A DNA stretch of 31,844 nt from DAOUBA01 sp034432855 (GTDB lineage Bacteria > Chloroflexota > Anaerolineae > B4-G1): the NCBI GenBank assembly GCA_034432855.1, contig DAOUBA010000137.1, forward strand, positions 1 through 31,844. The letters are read 5' to 3'. Under the pieces are notes generated by a model. That model was not told where the DNA came from, made no database searches, and was given only the letters and a program-made list of their open reading frames with translations. Of the stretch, positions 22,792-30,260 are shown piece after piece. Every line of letters starts with the position of its first letter. Position 1 is the stretch's first letter. A program made the position numbers and the translations under genes.

Positions 22792-23085
22792 TCAGAGCCA
22801 CGGGACGACGTGATGCCGCTCGACCAATCCCACAAAGCCATCGTAATCAATGATCTGGACGCCCTCGACCACTCTGGTGAGGCCGCGTGCCTCCAGGTCG
22901 GCCTGCAAAGCATAAATCGGGTGACGCGCCAGCGCCTCCTTGAGCAACTCTTCGCTCGCGGCCCCTTGTGCGGCTGCGTACACACCGTCTTCGTACAGCA
23001 GGATCGGCTCGCCTGCCGGCGCGATCCGCAACAACGATTTGAGGTTGCCGAACATCAAGGGGGATTTGTTGACCGTGTACAACAT
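22792..23085 (-). CDS. dsrH: DsrH/TusB-like sulfur relay protein lacking cysteine
   Basis: A 97-residue protein of the DsrH/TusB type: MLYTVNKSPLMFGNLKSLL at the start, ILLYEDGVYAA in the middle and a short acidic C-terminal part. It has no cysteine at all, so any persulfide chemistry must come from its partners; the conserved Cys of sulfur-oxidiser DsrH is missing. AAGGAGG overlaps the preceding dsrF stop and lies directly before the ATG. It should form a complex with DsrE and DsrF; TusBCD-type function is the alternative reading. Confidence 0.82.
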   Translation of the reverse strand: MLYTVNKSPLMFGNLKSLLRIAPAGEPILLYEDGVYAAAQGAASEELLKEALARHPIYALQADLEARGLTRVVEGVQIIDYDGFVGLVERHHVVPWL

Positions 23086-23094
23086 CTTGCCTCC

Positions 23095-23454
23095 TTAGAA
23101 CGGCAGCACGATTCCGCACGACTCCAGGACGCGGGCCACGCCGGCATCGTCTACCACTTCGACGCTCATCACCAAGTCGTCCGGCGACAACCCGCGCTCG
23201 CGCAGCGAGCCTTCGTGGACGTAGAATTTGGTCACGCCAAAGTCGGCCAGCGTGGGAAAGCCATCGCCCAGCGGCTTCATGTCGAGCGCAGCCGGGTTCT
23301 GGCCCTTGACCAGCGCATAGACCCCGTCGTCCACAAAGACGACGCTGATGTCCATCTCGAACACGCCGATGCCTACCATAGAGCGAAAGCCTTCGGCGGT
23401 GTAGACCGTGCCATACGGCGCTTTGCGCATCAATACGGCGACCGTGTTGCCCAT
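23095..23454 (-). CDS. dsrF: DsrF/TusC-like sulfur relay protein
   Basis: A 119-residue protein with the DsrE/DsrF-like fold: MRKAPYGTVYTAEGFRSMVG near the start, then ISVVFVDDGVYALVKGQNP, which is the usual TusC/DsrF strand-loop. One cysteine lies near the C-terminus (ESCGIVLPF), not at the usual DsrE position. AAGGAGA precedes the ATG. The order dsrE-dsrF-dsrH with about 9-83-base gaps matches the trimeric modules of sulfur oxidisers and of tusDCB, but neither mnmA nor dsrAB is seen nearby. Confidence 0.85.
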   Translation of the reverse strand: MGNTVAVLMRKAPYGTVYTAEGFRSMVGIGVFEMDISVVFVDDGVYALVKGQNPAALDMKPLGDGFPTLADFGVTKFYVHEGSLRERGLSPDDLVMSVEVVDDAGVARVLESCGIVLPF

Positions 23455-23537
23455 TATCTGTCTCCTTGACGGTGGAACAATGCGTCAAATCGGGGATGGT
23501 TCATTTTCTAGATGAAATTGGTTTACACTTTGTCCCG

Positions 23538-23891
23538 CTAATCTCCAAAGGTCACGAAGCGGTCGGCATCTTTGAGGTACTCGGCGAGCGATCCCAGGCC
23601 CGAAAGCCGCACATGCTCTGCCACCATGTCAGGTCGGAAGCCACGGAAGCGAGCACAGGCGGTGCAGGCCACGATGTCGATCCCTTGCGCGCCCAATGCA
23701 CTAAAGCGCTCGGCAATATTGCGCTCGCCCGGCGGGTTGATGTAGCCGTTGGCGTTGTTCACGCCGTCGGTGTAGAGAAAAATACCGGCGATCTGATGCC
23801 CACGTGCCAACGCGGCTTTGACAAAGTGGTGAGCCGAATCGGCGGCTTGGTGCTGATACGGCCCCTCCAGAACCAATACTCCGATCTTCAC
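23538..23891 (-). CDS. dsrE: DsrE/TusD-like sulfurtransferase subunit
   Basis: A 117-residue protein from GTG 23891, which has AGGAGG upstream and gives the expected opening MKIGVLVLEGPYQHQAAD; the ATG at 23918 is less conserved. The strand-loop FLYTDGVNNANG and the cysteines Cys76 and Cys79 in DIVACTACARFRG match the DsrE/TusD active site, where a persulfide is held. It would be the catalytic member of a DsrEFH-type complex, with DsrF and DsrH encoded next and TusA as donor or acceptor. It begins 13 bases after the NifX-domain gene. Confidence 0.88.
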   Translation of the reverse strand: MKIGVLVLEGPYQHQAADSAHHFVKAALARGHQIAGIFLYTDGVNNANGYINPPGERNIAERFSALGAQGIDIVACTACARFRGFRPDMVAEHVRLSGLGSLAEYLKDADRFVTFGD

Positions 23892-23904
23892 GTCCTGCCT
23901 CCTG

Positions 23905-24615
23905 TCACAGACTTGCAAACGGCGAAACGAGCGACTGCTCCAACGTCCCCGCCGCGTACCGGGCCACTGCCTCGCGCACGGTGATCCCGGCGGGAGCCAG
24001 ATACACCGCGATCGCCAGGGCTTGCAGGGCCATACAGCATTCGGAGTGGATCTGTGGGGTGATCAGCGCCGTCGCACCGCTCTGGGCAATGGCGCGAATC
24101 GCCCTTGCGTTCACCTTCCGCGCCGGACCGTCCGGCTGTACCCGCACCATTTCCCATGCCATCGTCTTGGGGTCCACGACGACGAACGAGGTGCATGTGC
24201 CAAAAGGAAATTCTAACGGGGCTTCCAGCCCTTCTCCTTGTGCAGCGATGGCGACGCGCGCGGGCATCCCTTTGCGGGACTCGGGTGTCGCCAGGCCGGT
24301 GGCCTTGTAGCGTTCGATGGCCTCGCGCACCGTCATACCTTCGACGCCGTCCACGACGTCAATGCCCAGGTCCAAGAGTGTCCGGCGGCAGATGTCCTTG
24401 ATCTGCCCCGTGATGACGGCAGATACGCCTTGTTTAGCAACGGCGCGGATCGCCGTCAGGCTCACCTGCTCCGGGCTTTCCTGACGGGGCGGCACACTCA
24501 CGACCACGTACTCCATCGTATCCAGATCAAAGACCAGGAATTGGGTACACATCCCGAACTGCACGCCCACCCACGCTTCGGGCACCGTTCCCATAGATGC
24601 AACGGCCACTTTCAT
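23905..24615 (-). CDS. Protein with two tandem NifX/NafY-type (dinitrogenase Fe-Mo cofactor) domains
   Basis: A 236-residue protein from ATG 24615, preceded by AAGGGG. Two repeats of the NifX/NafY-type domain are seen: residues 1-105 (VGVQFGMCTQFLVFDLDT... to VREAIERY) and about 115-236 (FPFGTCTSFVVVDPKT to VREAVARY). Both carry the same FG-x-C-T motif and a second Cys-containing helix (IKDICRRT; HSECCMAL). In nitrogenase organisms such domains bind Fe-Mo cofactor intermediates. Here there are no nif genes in view and the neighbours are DsrE/DsrF/DsrH and TusA, so it may carry a metal-sulfur cluster or sulfur group for that relay. First gene of the operon. Confidence 0.85.
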   Translation of the reverse strand: MKVAVASMGTVPEAWVGVQFGMCTQFLVFDLDTMEYVVVSVPPRQESPEQVSLTAIRAVAKQGVSAVITGQIKDICRRTLLDLGIDVVDGVEGMTVREAIERYKATGLATPESRKGMPARVAIAAQGEGLEAPLEFPFGTCTSFVVVDPKTMAWEMVRVQPDGPARKVNARAIRAIAQSGATALITPQIHSECCMALQALAIAVYLAPAGITVREAVARYAAGTLEQSLVSPFASL

Positions 24616-24675
24616 ACTTCTACCCCTTCCTGCCCGTACTTCCATATTTTGCAATATGAACCACCCCTTAGATTC

Positions 24676-24697
24676 TGCGTATATCTGTATATACGCA
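24676..24697. promoter_or_regulatory. Candidate ArsR operator
   Basis: TGCGTATAT (24676-24684) and ATATACGCA (24689-24697) are perfect 9-base inverted arms around CTGT. On the minus strand it lies 16 bases downstream of the TATAAT box, in the likely early transcribed region. It is A/T-rich with outer G/C bases like known ArsR/SmtB operators, and the operon encodes an ArsR protein. Confidence 0.6.
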
Positions 24698-24712
24698 TAT
24701 ATTCATATTCAA

Positions 24713-24718
24713 ATTATA
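24713..24718 (-). promoter_or_regulatory. Promoter of the NifX-Dsr-Tus-ArsR operon
   Basis: The minus strand reads TGGTATAAT here, an extended -10; TTGCTT lies 17 bases upstream as a partial -35. Leader to ATG 24615 is about 90 bases and holds the dyad. Confidence 0.6.
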
Positions 24719-24803
24719 CCACAACGGAGGCAGAAAAGCAAGCGGAAATCCGGGATGGTTCATTGGTCCGGTGGAATCGGCGCCCCCGCGAAATCCCATT
24801 GGA

Positions 24804-24827
24804 GCGCCGGAATCCCCATTCCGGCGC
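24804..24827. repeat. Palindrome between the divergent promoters
   Basis: GCGCCGGAAT (24804-24813) and ATTCCGGCGC (24818-24827) are perfect arms around CCCC. It lies between the operon promoter and the argF promoter and shares a GGAATCC-like core with the hairpin at 21620-21643. A dispersed repeat is more likely than a regulator site. Confidence 0.6.
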
Positions 24828-24844
24828 CCGAAAATCCTTCTCGC

Positions 24845-24873
24845 TTTCATTCCTGCCGCGCTTGTGGTATACT
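24845..24873 (+). promoter_or_regulatory. Promoter for argF
   Basis: TGGTATACT gives an extended -10 (TATACT at 24868-24873); TTTCAT 17 bases upstream is a weak -35. The leader to the ATG at 24903 is about 25 bases and contains GGAGG. Confidence 0.5.
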
Positions 24874-24902
24874 TGGTGTGTAGACAACATCTGGAGGGAA
24901 GC

Positions 24903-25823
24903 ATGAGACACTTTCTCACCCTCGCCGACCTGACGCCCGACGAACTGCGCAGCCTGCTCAAACTCGCCATCGAACTGAAGGCCGAGTGGAAAGCCGGCGG
25001 CAATCGCCCTCTGCTCAAGGGCAAGACGTTGGGCATGATCTTCCAAAAGCCCTCGCTGCGCACCCGCGTCTCCTTCGATATGGCGATGCTCCATCTGGGC
25101 GGGCATGCGCTCTATCTCTCCCCCGCCGAAATCCAACTGGGCCAGCGCGAGAGTGTGGCCGACGTGGCCCGCGTCCTCTCGCGCTACGTGGACTGCATCA
25201 TGGCGCGCGTGTTTGCGCATGCCGACGTGGTCGTCCTGGCCGAACATTCACGGGTGCCGGTCATCAATGGCCTTTCGGATTATGACCACCCCTGCCAGGG
25301 ATTGGCCGACTTTCTCACCATCATCGAATACAAGGGCTGGGAACTGCGCGGGCGTAGACTGGCCTTCATCGGCGACGGCAACAACGTGGCGGTCTCGCTC
25401 ATCCTCGGCGCGACGATGTTGGGGATGGACTTTGCCATCGCCGGCCCGCTCGGCTATGAATTGCCCGCCGACGTATGGGCACTGGCCCAGAAACTGGCCG
25501 AGACCAGCGGCAGCCACATCATGGCGACGTATGACCCCCACGAAGCGGTCGCTGATGCCGACGTAGTCTACACCGATGTGTGGGCTTCGATGGGCCAGGA
25601 GGCCGAAGCCGAGGAGCGGGCGCGCGTTTTTGCGCCCTACCAGGTCAACGCTGCGCTGTTCGCAGAGGCCGGGTCTGACGCCATCGCCATGCACTGCTTG
25701 CCGGCCCATCGCGGGCAAGAGATCACCGACGAGGTCTGCGACGGGCCCCGTTCGGCGTTGTGGGACCAAGCCGAGAACCGTGTGCATGCCCAAAAAGCCA
25801 TCCTGGTAGAATTGATCGGTTAG
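24903..25823 (+). CDS. argF: Ornithine carbamoyltransferase
   Basis: A 306-residue enzyme from ATG 24903 (CTGGAGGG upstream); an in-frame start at 24771 would span the promoter and is rejected. The carbamoyl-phosphate loop reads KPSLRTRVSF, a variant of STRTR. The HPCQGLADF, GDGNNVAVSL and HCLPAHRGQEI segments complete the ornithine carbamoyltransferase pattern. It converts ornithine and carbamoyl phosphate to citrulline in arginine synthesis. No other arg gene adjoins it here. The TPR gene starts 16 bases after the stop, so they may be co-transcribed. Closely related knotted transcarbamylases for N-acetyl or N-succinyl ornithine were considered, but the length and HCLPAHRG favour OTC. Confidence 0.93.
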   Translation: MRHFLTLADLTPDELRSLLKLAIELKAEWKAGGNRPLLKGKTLGMIFQKPSLRTRVSFDMAMLHLGGHALYLSPAEIQLGQRESVADVARVLSRYVDCIMARVFAHADVVVLAEHSRVPVINGLSDYDHPCQGLADFLTIIEYKGWELRGRRLAFIGDGNNVAVSLILGATMLGMDFAIAGPLGYELPADVWALAQKLAETSGSHIMATYDPHEAVADADVVYTDVWASMGQEAEAEERARVFAPYQVNAALFAEAGSDAIAMHCLPAHRGQEITDEVCDGPRSALWDQAENRVHAQKAILVELIG

Positions 25824-25839
25824 TTCGAGGGACGGAGCC

Positions 25840-28119
25840 ATGGCAGGAAATCGTAAGGTCTTTGAAGAGGCCATGCAGATCGGGGCGGACGCTGCCTGGA
25901 ATCGGCAGTGGGACAAGGCCATCGCTGCTTACCAGCGCGCGCTGGCCGAGTTCCCCCGCGATACCGATGCGCTGACCGGTTTGGGAGTGGCTTGCTCTGG
26001 CGCGGGCCGCTGGGAAGAGGCCCTGAATGCCTATCAACGGGCCAGCGCCCTGTCGCCCAAAGACCCGGTACTGCTGGAACGTGTTGCCCAGACGCAGGAG
26101 CAATTGCAGCAAAGCAGGGCCGCCGCTGAAGCCTACATGGCCGCCGCCGAGCGTTACATCAACCAGCAACAGGCTGTCCAGCAGGCGCTTACCTGTTGGC
26201 AGCACGCCATTCGCGTCTGGCCCGAATGCCTTCAGGCCCACGCCCAGTTACTCCACTACTACCAGGGGCAAGGCCTGATCAAGGAAGCGGTCGGAGAGTG
26301 CCTGGCGCTGACGCACATCTATCGCGGCCAGGGCCAAGTGGACCGCGCCATCCAGGTCTGCGAACACGCGCTCAAGTTGGCTCCACACGACCCGGAGGTC
26401 CTGGCACTGTTCGACAGCCTGCGCTACGGTGAGCAGGCGGCTGCAGAACCCGGAGCGCCGTCAGTGGTCGAAGAACTGACCGTATCTGTCACGATGGATT
26501 TCAGCACGCCGTCCGAATCCCTCGAAGATCGCAGCAGCCCGGTCGCGATCACCCGCCAGAAGGCACTCTCCGACTTGGCCGAGAGTTTCTTTGAGGAAGA
26601 AGCGCCCCCCACCCTTGCCGGCCTCGCGCGCCCCAGCAAGATGGAAATTGATGCGCTCATTGGCCGAGCGATCGAACTCCAGACGCAGGGCAGAATCGAG
26701 GAAGCCATCAGCGCCTACGAGAAGGTGGCAGCGGCAGGTGTAGATCAGCCAGCCGTTCACTTCAATCTGGGATTGCTCTATCAGGAGAAACTGCGCTTCG
26801 ACGCCGCCATCTCCCAGTTCGAGCGCACAGTTTCACACGCCGAGTACACGCTGGGCAGTCACTTTGCATTGGGCGAGTGCTACCGCGCCAAGGGGCGTGT
26901 GGACGAGGCGCTGGAACACTTCATCGAGGCGCTCAAGATCGTCGACCTAGCTACCGTCCGGCGCGAGCAGGCCGATGACCTGATCCAACTCTACGAACAC
27001 CTGGCCGACGGCTATGTTGCCAAAGGGGATCGCGATCAGGCGCTCGAATTCACCAACTCGCTGGTCACCTTCCTCAGCGAGCAAGGTTGGGAAGACAAGG
27101 TCGTGCAGGCTCGTCGGCGGCTCGATGCGGTGGCAGAGGAAGGCCCCACCCTCAGTCTGGCCGAGATGCTGGCGTCCCCGGATGCGGGACGCATCCTGGA
27201 GTCGGTAGCGCTGGCGCAGGAGTACGTCAAGCGCCATATGTTCTACGCGGCGCTCGAGGAGTGCTACAGCGCCCTGGGACACGCTCCCACCTACCTGCCC
27301 ACCCATCGCCAACTGGCCCAGGTATTGCTGGCGATGGGCAAGATAGAGGAAGCGGTAAGCAAACTCGTGACCATCGCCGGCACGTACCTGGCGCGCGGGG
27401 ATGTCCGCCACGCAGTAGGGATGTACAAACGTGCTCTGCAACTGGCACCAATGAACACCACGGTGCGCGCCAGGCTTATTGACGTGCTCGTCAGCCATGG
27501 CGCGATCGAAGAGGCACTTGAGCATTACATGATGCTCGCCGATAGTTACTACAACCTGGCGCAGATTGACCAAGCGCGCGAGACCTATCAGGAAGCACTG
27601 CGGCTCGCGCCACGGGGCGATCCCCAGAAACGCTGGGCAGTGCGCATCCTCCACAAGATCGGCGATATTGATATGCAGCGCGTGGATTGGAAGCGCGCCA
27701 TCGGCGACTATGAGCAGATCCGCAAGATCGCCCCTGACGACGAACGGGCACGCCTGATGCTGATGGAACTCTATTACCGGCTGGCCCGGCCCGACCTGGC
27801 AATCACCGAACTGGATGGCCTCTTGAAAATCTACCGCGAGAGTGGCAAGACCTCGCGCATCGTCGCCATCCTGGAGGACGCAGTACGCGAACACCCCAAC
27901 GACATCCCGTTGCGCGCCCGTATTGCTCAGGCGTACCTGGATGACGGGAATGTCGAGCAGGCGGTGCAGCATCTGGACAAACTGGGAGACCTGCAATTGA
28001 CGGCCGGGCGGGTCGAGGATGCCAAGAAGACCATCCAGGTCATCTTGCGGCTCAACCCACCCAATGCGGCGGCCTACCGGCAACTGTTGGAGCAACTCGG
28101 CGAGCCGGCGAGCCGATAA
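25840..28119 (+). CDS. Large tetratricopeptide-repeat protein
   Basis: A 759-residue protein made mostly of TPR helices, for example AIAAYQRALAEFPRDTDALT near the N-terminus, AISAYEKVAAAG and AVGMYKRALQLAP in the middle, and AIGDYEQIRKIAPDDERARL towards the end. A low-complexity linker (about residues 195-265) separates an N-terminal and a C-terminal block. No signal peptide or membrane helix is seen, so it should be a cytosolic scaffold. Position between argF and cdaA on the same strand suggests a role in a cell-envelope or signalling unit, but the partner is unknown. Confidence 0.85.
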   Translation: MAGNRKVFEEAMQIGADAAWNRQWDKAIAAYQRALAEFPRDTDALTGLGVACSGAGRWEEALNAYQRASALSPKDPVLLERVAQTQEQLQQSRAAAEAYMAAAERYINQQQAVQQALTCWQHAIRVWPECLQAHAQLLHYYQGQGLIKEAVGECLALTHIYRGQGQVDRAIQVCEHALKLAPHDPEVLALFDSLRYGEQAAAEPGAPSVVEELTVSVTMDFSTPSESLEDRSSPVAITRQKALSDLAESFFEEEAPPTLAGLARPSKMEIDALIGRAIELQTQGRIEEAISAYEKVAAAGVDQPAVHFNLGLLYQEKLRFDAAISQFERTVSHAEYTLGSHFALGECYRAKGRVDEALEHFIEALKIVDLATVRREQADDLIQLYEHLADGYVAKGDRDQALEFTNSLVTFLSEQGWEDKVVQARRRLDAVAEEGPTLSLAEMLASPDAGRILESVALAQEYVKRHMFYAALEECYSALGHAPTYLPTHRQLAQVLLAMGKIEEAVSKLVTIAGTYLARGDVRHAVGMYKRALQLAPMNTTVRARLIDVLVSHGAIEEALEHYMMLADSYYNLAQIDQARETYQEALRLAPRGDPQKRWAVRILHKIGDIDMQRVDWKRAIGDYEQIRKIAPDDERARLMLMELYYRLARPDLAITELDGLLKIYRESGKTSRIVAILEDAVREHPNDIPLRARIAQAYLDDGNVEQAVQHLDKLGDLQLTAGRVEDAKKTIQVILRLNPPNAAAYRQLLEQLGEPASR

Positions 28120-28173
28120 GCGGACATCATGATTCCGCTCGCCTTTCGAAGCCCAACCAGGGCTCACTGAACC

Positions 28174-29013
28174 GTGACGCAACTGCTATGGTATCTGCAG
28201 CGGCTCGACAGGATTGACGTCCTCGACATCCTGCTCGTGGCTCTCATATTCTTCTGGTTGTTGTACCTGCTGCGCGGCACGCGGGCCGTACCGCTGCTGC
28301 GTGGCGTGATCCTGCTTGTCATCGCCGTCACACTTTTGACCGGCTTCATCCGTCTACGCGCCTTCGGCTGGCTGACCCAGAAGGCCATTCCGGCGCTGCT
28401 CGTCGCTATCCCAGTCGTTTTCCAGCAAGAGTTACGCCGGGCGCTGGAGCGGTTGGGACGGGCCGGGTCGCTGATCGGACGGCCAAGAGGAAGCCGCGCC
28501 AACCTGGAGCAGACGCTGGCGACAATTGCCCAGGCCTGCCAGGCGCTGGCGGAGCGACACTATGGCGCGCTCATCGTCCTGGAACGTGAGACAGGACTAC
28601 AAGAATTCGTGGATACGGGCATCCTGCTCGACGCCACCATCTCCCCAGACCTGCTGGTGACAATCTTTAATCCCCATACTGTGCTGCACGATGGAGCGGT
28701 CATCGTGCGGAATGGGCGTGTGCTGGCCGCTGCCTGCGTGTTGCCCCTCTCCAGCGCCTTCCTGGCCGACCGGGAATTGGGGCTGCGTCATCGCGCAGCC
28801 CTCGGCGTGACGGAGGAGAGTGACTGCATCGTCGTCGTCGTCTCCGAGGTGCGCGGCACCATTTCCGTCGCCCACAATGGCCGCATCATCCGCAACCTCG
28901 ATGCCCGACGGCTGGAAGGCGTGCTGCACGCTTTCTATCAACCTGCGTTGGAACGGGCCTGGCCGCGCTGGATCGCCCAGGTGCAGCAGATGATGAAGAG
29001 GGACGAACAATGA
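28174..29013 (+). CDS. cdaA: Membrane diadenylate cyclase CdaA
   Basis: A 279-residue protein with GTG start at 28174 and no strong ribosome site. Three membrane helices (about 18-33, 38-57 and 66-83) precede the DAC domain (about 110-255), where DGA (residues 173-175, LHDGAVIV) and RHR (205-207, GLRHRAALG) carry the ATP-binding and condensing residues. It makes c-di-AMP from two ATP, a messenger that controls potassium, osmotic balance and cell-wall stress. The next gene, cdaR, overlaps it by 4 bases, the classical arrangement, so activity is probably tuned by CdaR; glmM is not seen in the window. Confidence 0.95.
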   Translation: MTQLLWYLQRLDRIDVLDILLVALIFFWLLYLLRGTRAVPLLRGVILLVIAVTLLTGFIRLRAFGWLTQKAIPALLVAIPVVFQQELRRALERLGRAGSLIGRPRGSRANLEQTLATIAQACQALAERHYGALIVLERETGLQEFVDTGILLDATISPDLLVTIFNPHTVLHDGAVIVRNGRVLAAACVLPLSSAFLADRELGLRHRAALGVTEESDCIVVVVSEVRGTISVAHNGRIIRNLDARRLEGVLHAFYQPALERAWPRWIAQVQQMMKRDEQ

Positions 29014-30257
29014 AAGCCGTGCTGCGTTGGATGGGCAGTACCGTGCCTCTGATGGCACTGGCCCTCGTCCTGGCCTCTCTGGCGTGGGTCGTGGCGCTGG
29101 AACAGGAGGACCCCACCCAACAGGAGCGTTACCCTCAGGCGATCCCCGTCGTGCTCACCGGCCTATCCGATGGTATGGTCATCGTGGGTACCTTCGACAC
29201 ACGTGTGCAGGTGACCGTTCGCGCCCCGCAGTCGGTCTGGAGCACGCTCAAGATAGATGACTTTGCCGCGACCGTTGATCTGACGGGACTGGAGGCCGGT
29301 GTCCACCAATTGCCGATCCAGGTGCGGCTGAACAAGCGACCCTCCCAGGTGGTGTTCGTTGAACCGCAGACTGTCACCCTGGAGTTGGAGCCCAGGATAG
29401 AACGATCCTTCCGAGTACAGATACAGGTCGAGGGAGAACCGGCCATCGGCTACCAACCGCTGACTTCGACCCTAACCCCAACCCTGGTGATAGCAAGCGG
29501 GCCTGGCCCATACATTGACCGAATTGCCCAGATTGTCGCCCGCGTCTCCGTGCAGGACGCTATCGCCGATGTTGAGCAGGAATCACCCCTACAGCCGGTG
29601 GATCACACAGGCCAGCCTGTCCCCTACGTCACGCTGGTGCCGGCGACGGTCAGGGTGCGCGTTCCGATCAAATTGTCCAGTTCCTATCGTCCGCTGGCGG
29701 TCAAAGTTGTCCTTGGAGGACAGGTAGCCCCCGGCTATCGCATCACCAACATCTCCGTCGAACCGCTGGCCGTCACTGTCTACGGCGCCCCGGAGGTCAT
29801 CGCTGCACTCCCAGGCTTCGTCGAGACCCAAGCCATCAACCTGGAGGGTGCCCAGGATGACATAGTCAGGCAGCCGGCCCTGAACCTCCCCGCTGATGTA
29901 ACGCTCATCCCAGGCCAGCAACAGGTGGAAGTGCGAGTCTCCATTGAGCCTATTCAGAGCAGCCTGACGATGGAGATTGCGCCGGAGAGCCAGGGGCTGG
30001 AACCGGGCCTCGTGGTCACCGTCTCGCTGCAGACCGTGGAGGTCATCCTGGGCGGCCCCCTGCCCATGCTGGATAGGCTGCGGCCCGGCGAAGTGCGCGT
30101 TATCCTTGACCTTGTAGGACGCGGACCTGGCATGTACCAGATCGAGCCACATGTGCTGAAGCCGGAAGGGCTGACCGTGCTGAGCATCAATCCCGCCACC
30201 GTGCAGGTAGAAATCGTCGCGGTGCTGACGCCTACTCCTACACCGGGCAGGCCATAG
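29010..30257 (+). CDS. cdaR: YbbR-domain regulator of diadenylate cyclase, CdaR
   Basis: A 415-residue protein with one N-terminal membrane helix (about residues 9-29, VPLMALALVLASLAWVVAL), then about four YbbR-like beta domains on the outside (about 40-125, 130-215, 220-305 and 315-400) and a short TPTPTPGRP tail. Each repeat shows the pattern of V-x-V-x-V-x-G strands, e.g. PLAVTVYGAPEVIAAL. CdaR-type proteins bind CdaA in the membrane and modulate c-di-AMP output. The ATGA overlap with cdaA supports coupled synthesis. der starts 3 bases after the stop. Confidence 0.9.
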   Translation: MKAVLRWMGSTVPLMALALVLASLAWVVALEQEDPTQQERYPQAIPVVLTGLSDGMVIVGTFDTRVQVTVRAPQSVWSTLKIDDFAATVDLTGLEAGVHQLPIQVRLNKRPSQVVFVEPQTVTLELEPRIERSFRVQIQVEGEPAIGYQPLTSTLTPTLVIASGPGPYIDRIAQIVARVSVQDAIADVEQESPLQPVDHTGQPVPYVTLVPATVRVRVPIKLSSSYRPLAVKVVLGGQVAPGYRITNISVEPLAVTVYGAPEVIAALPGFVETQAINLEGAQDDIVRQPALNLPADVTLIPGQQQVEVRVSIEPIQSSLTMEIAPESQGLEPGLVVTVSLQTVEVILGGPLPMLDRLRPGEVRVILDLVGRGPGMYQIEPHVLKPEGLTVLSINPATVQVEIVAVLTPTPTPGRP

Positions 30258-30260
30258 CCG

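Noticed and set aside
24676..24697. Riboswitch or attenuator in the operon leader
   Set aside because: The dyad is short, A/T-rich and has no further stems; an ArsR operator explains it better.
26947..28182. A 411-codon minus-strand frame opposite the TPR gene
   Set aside because: Antisense shadow of TPR helices, with no domain or ribosome site.
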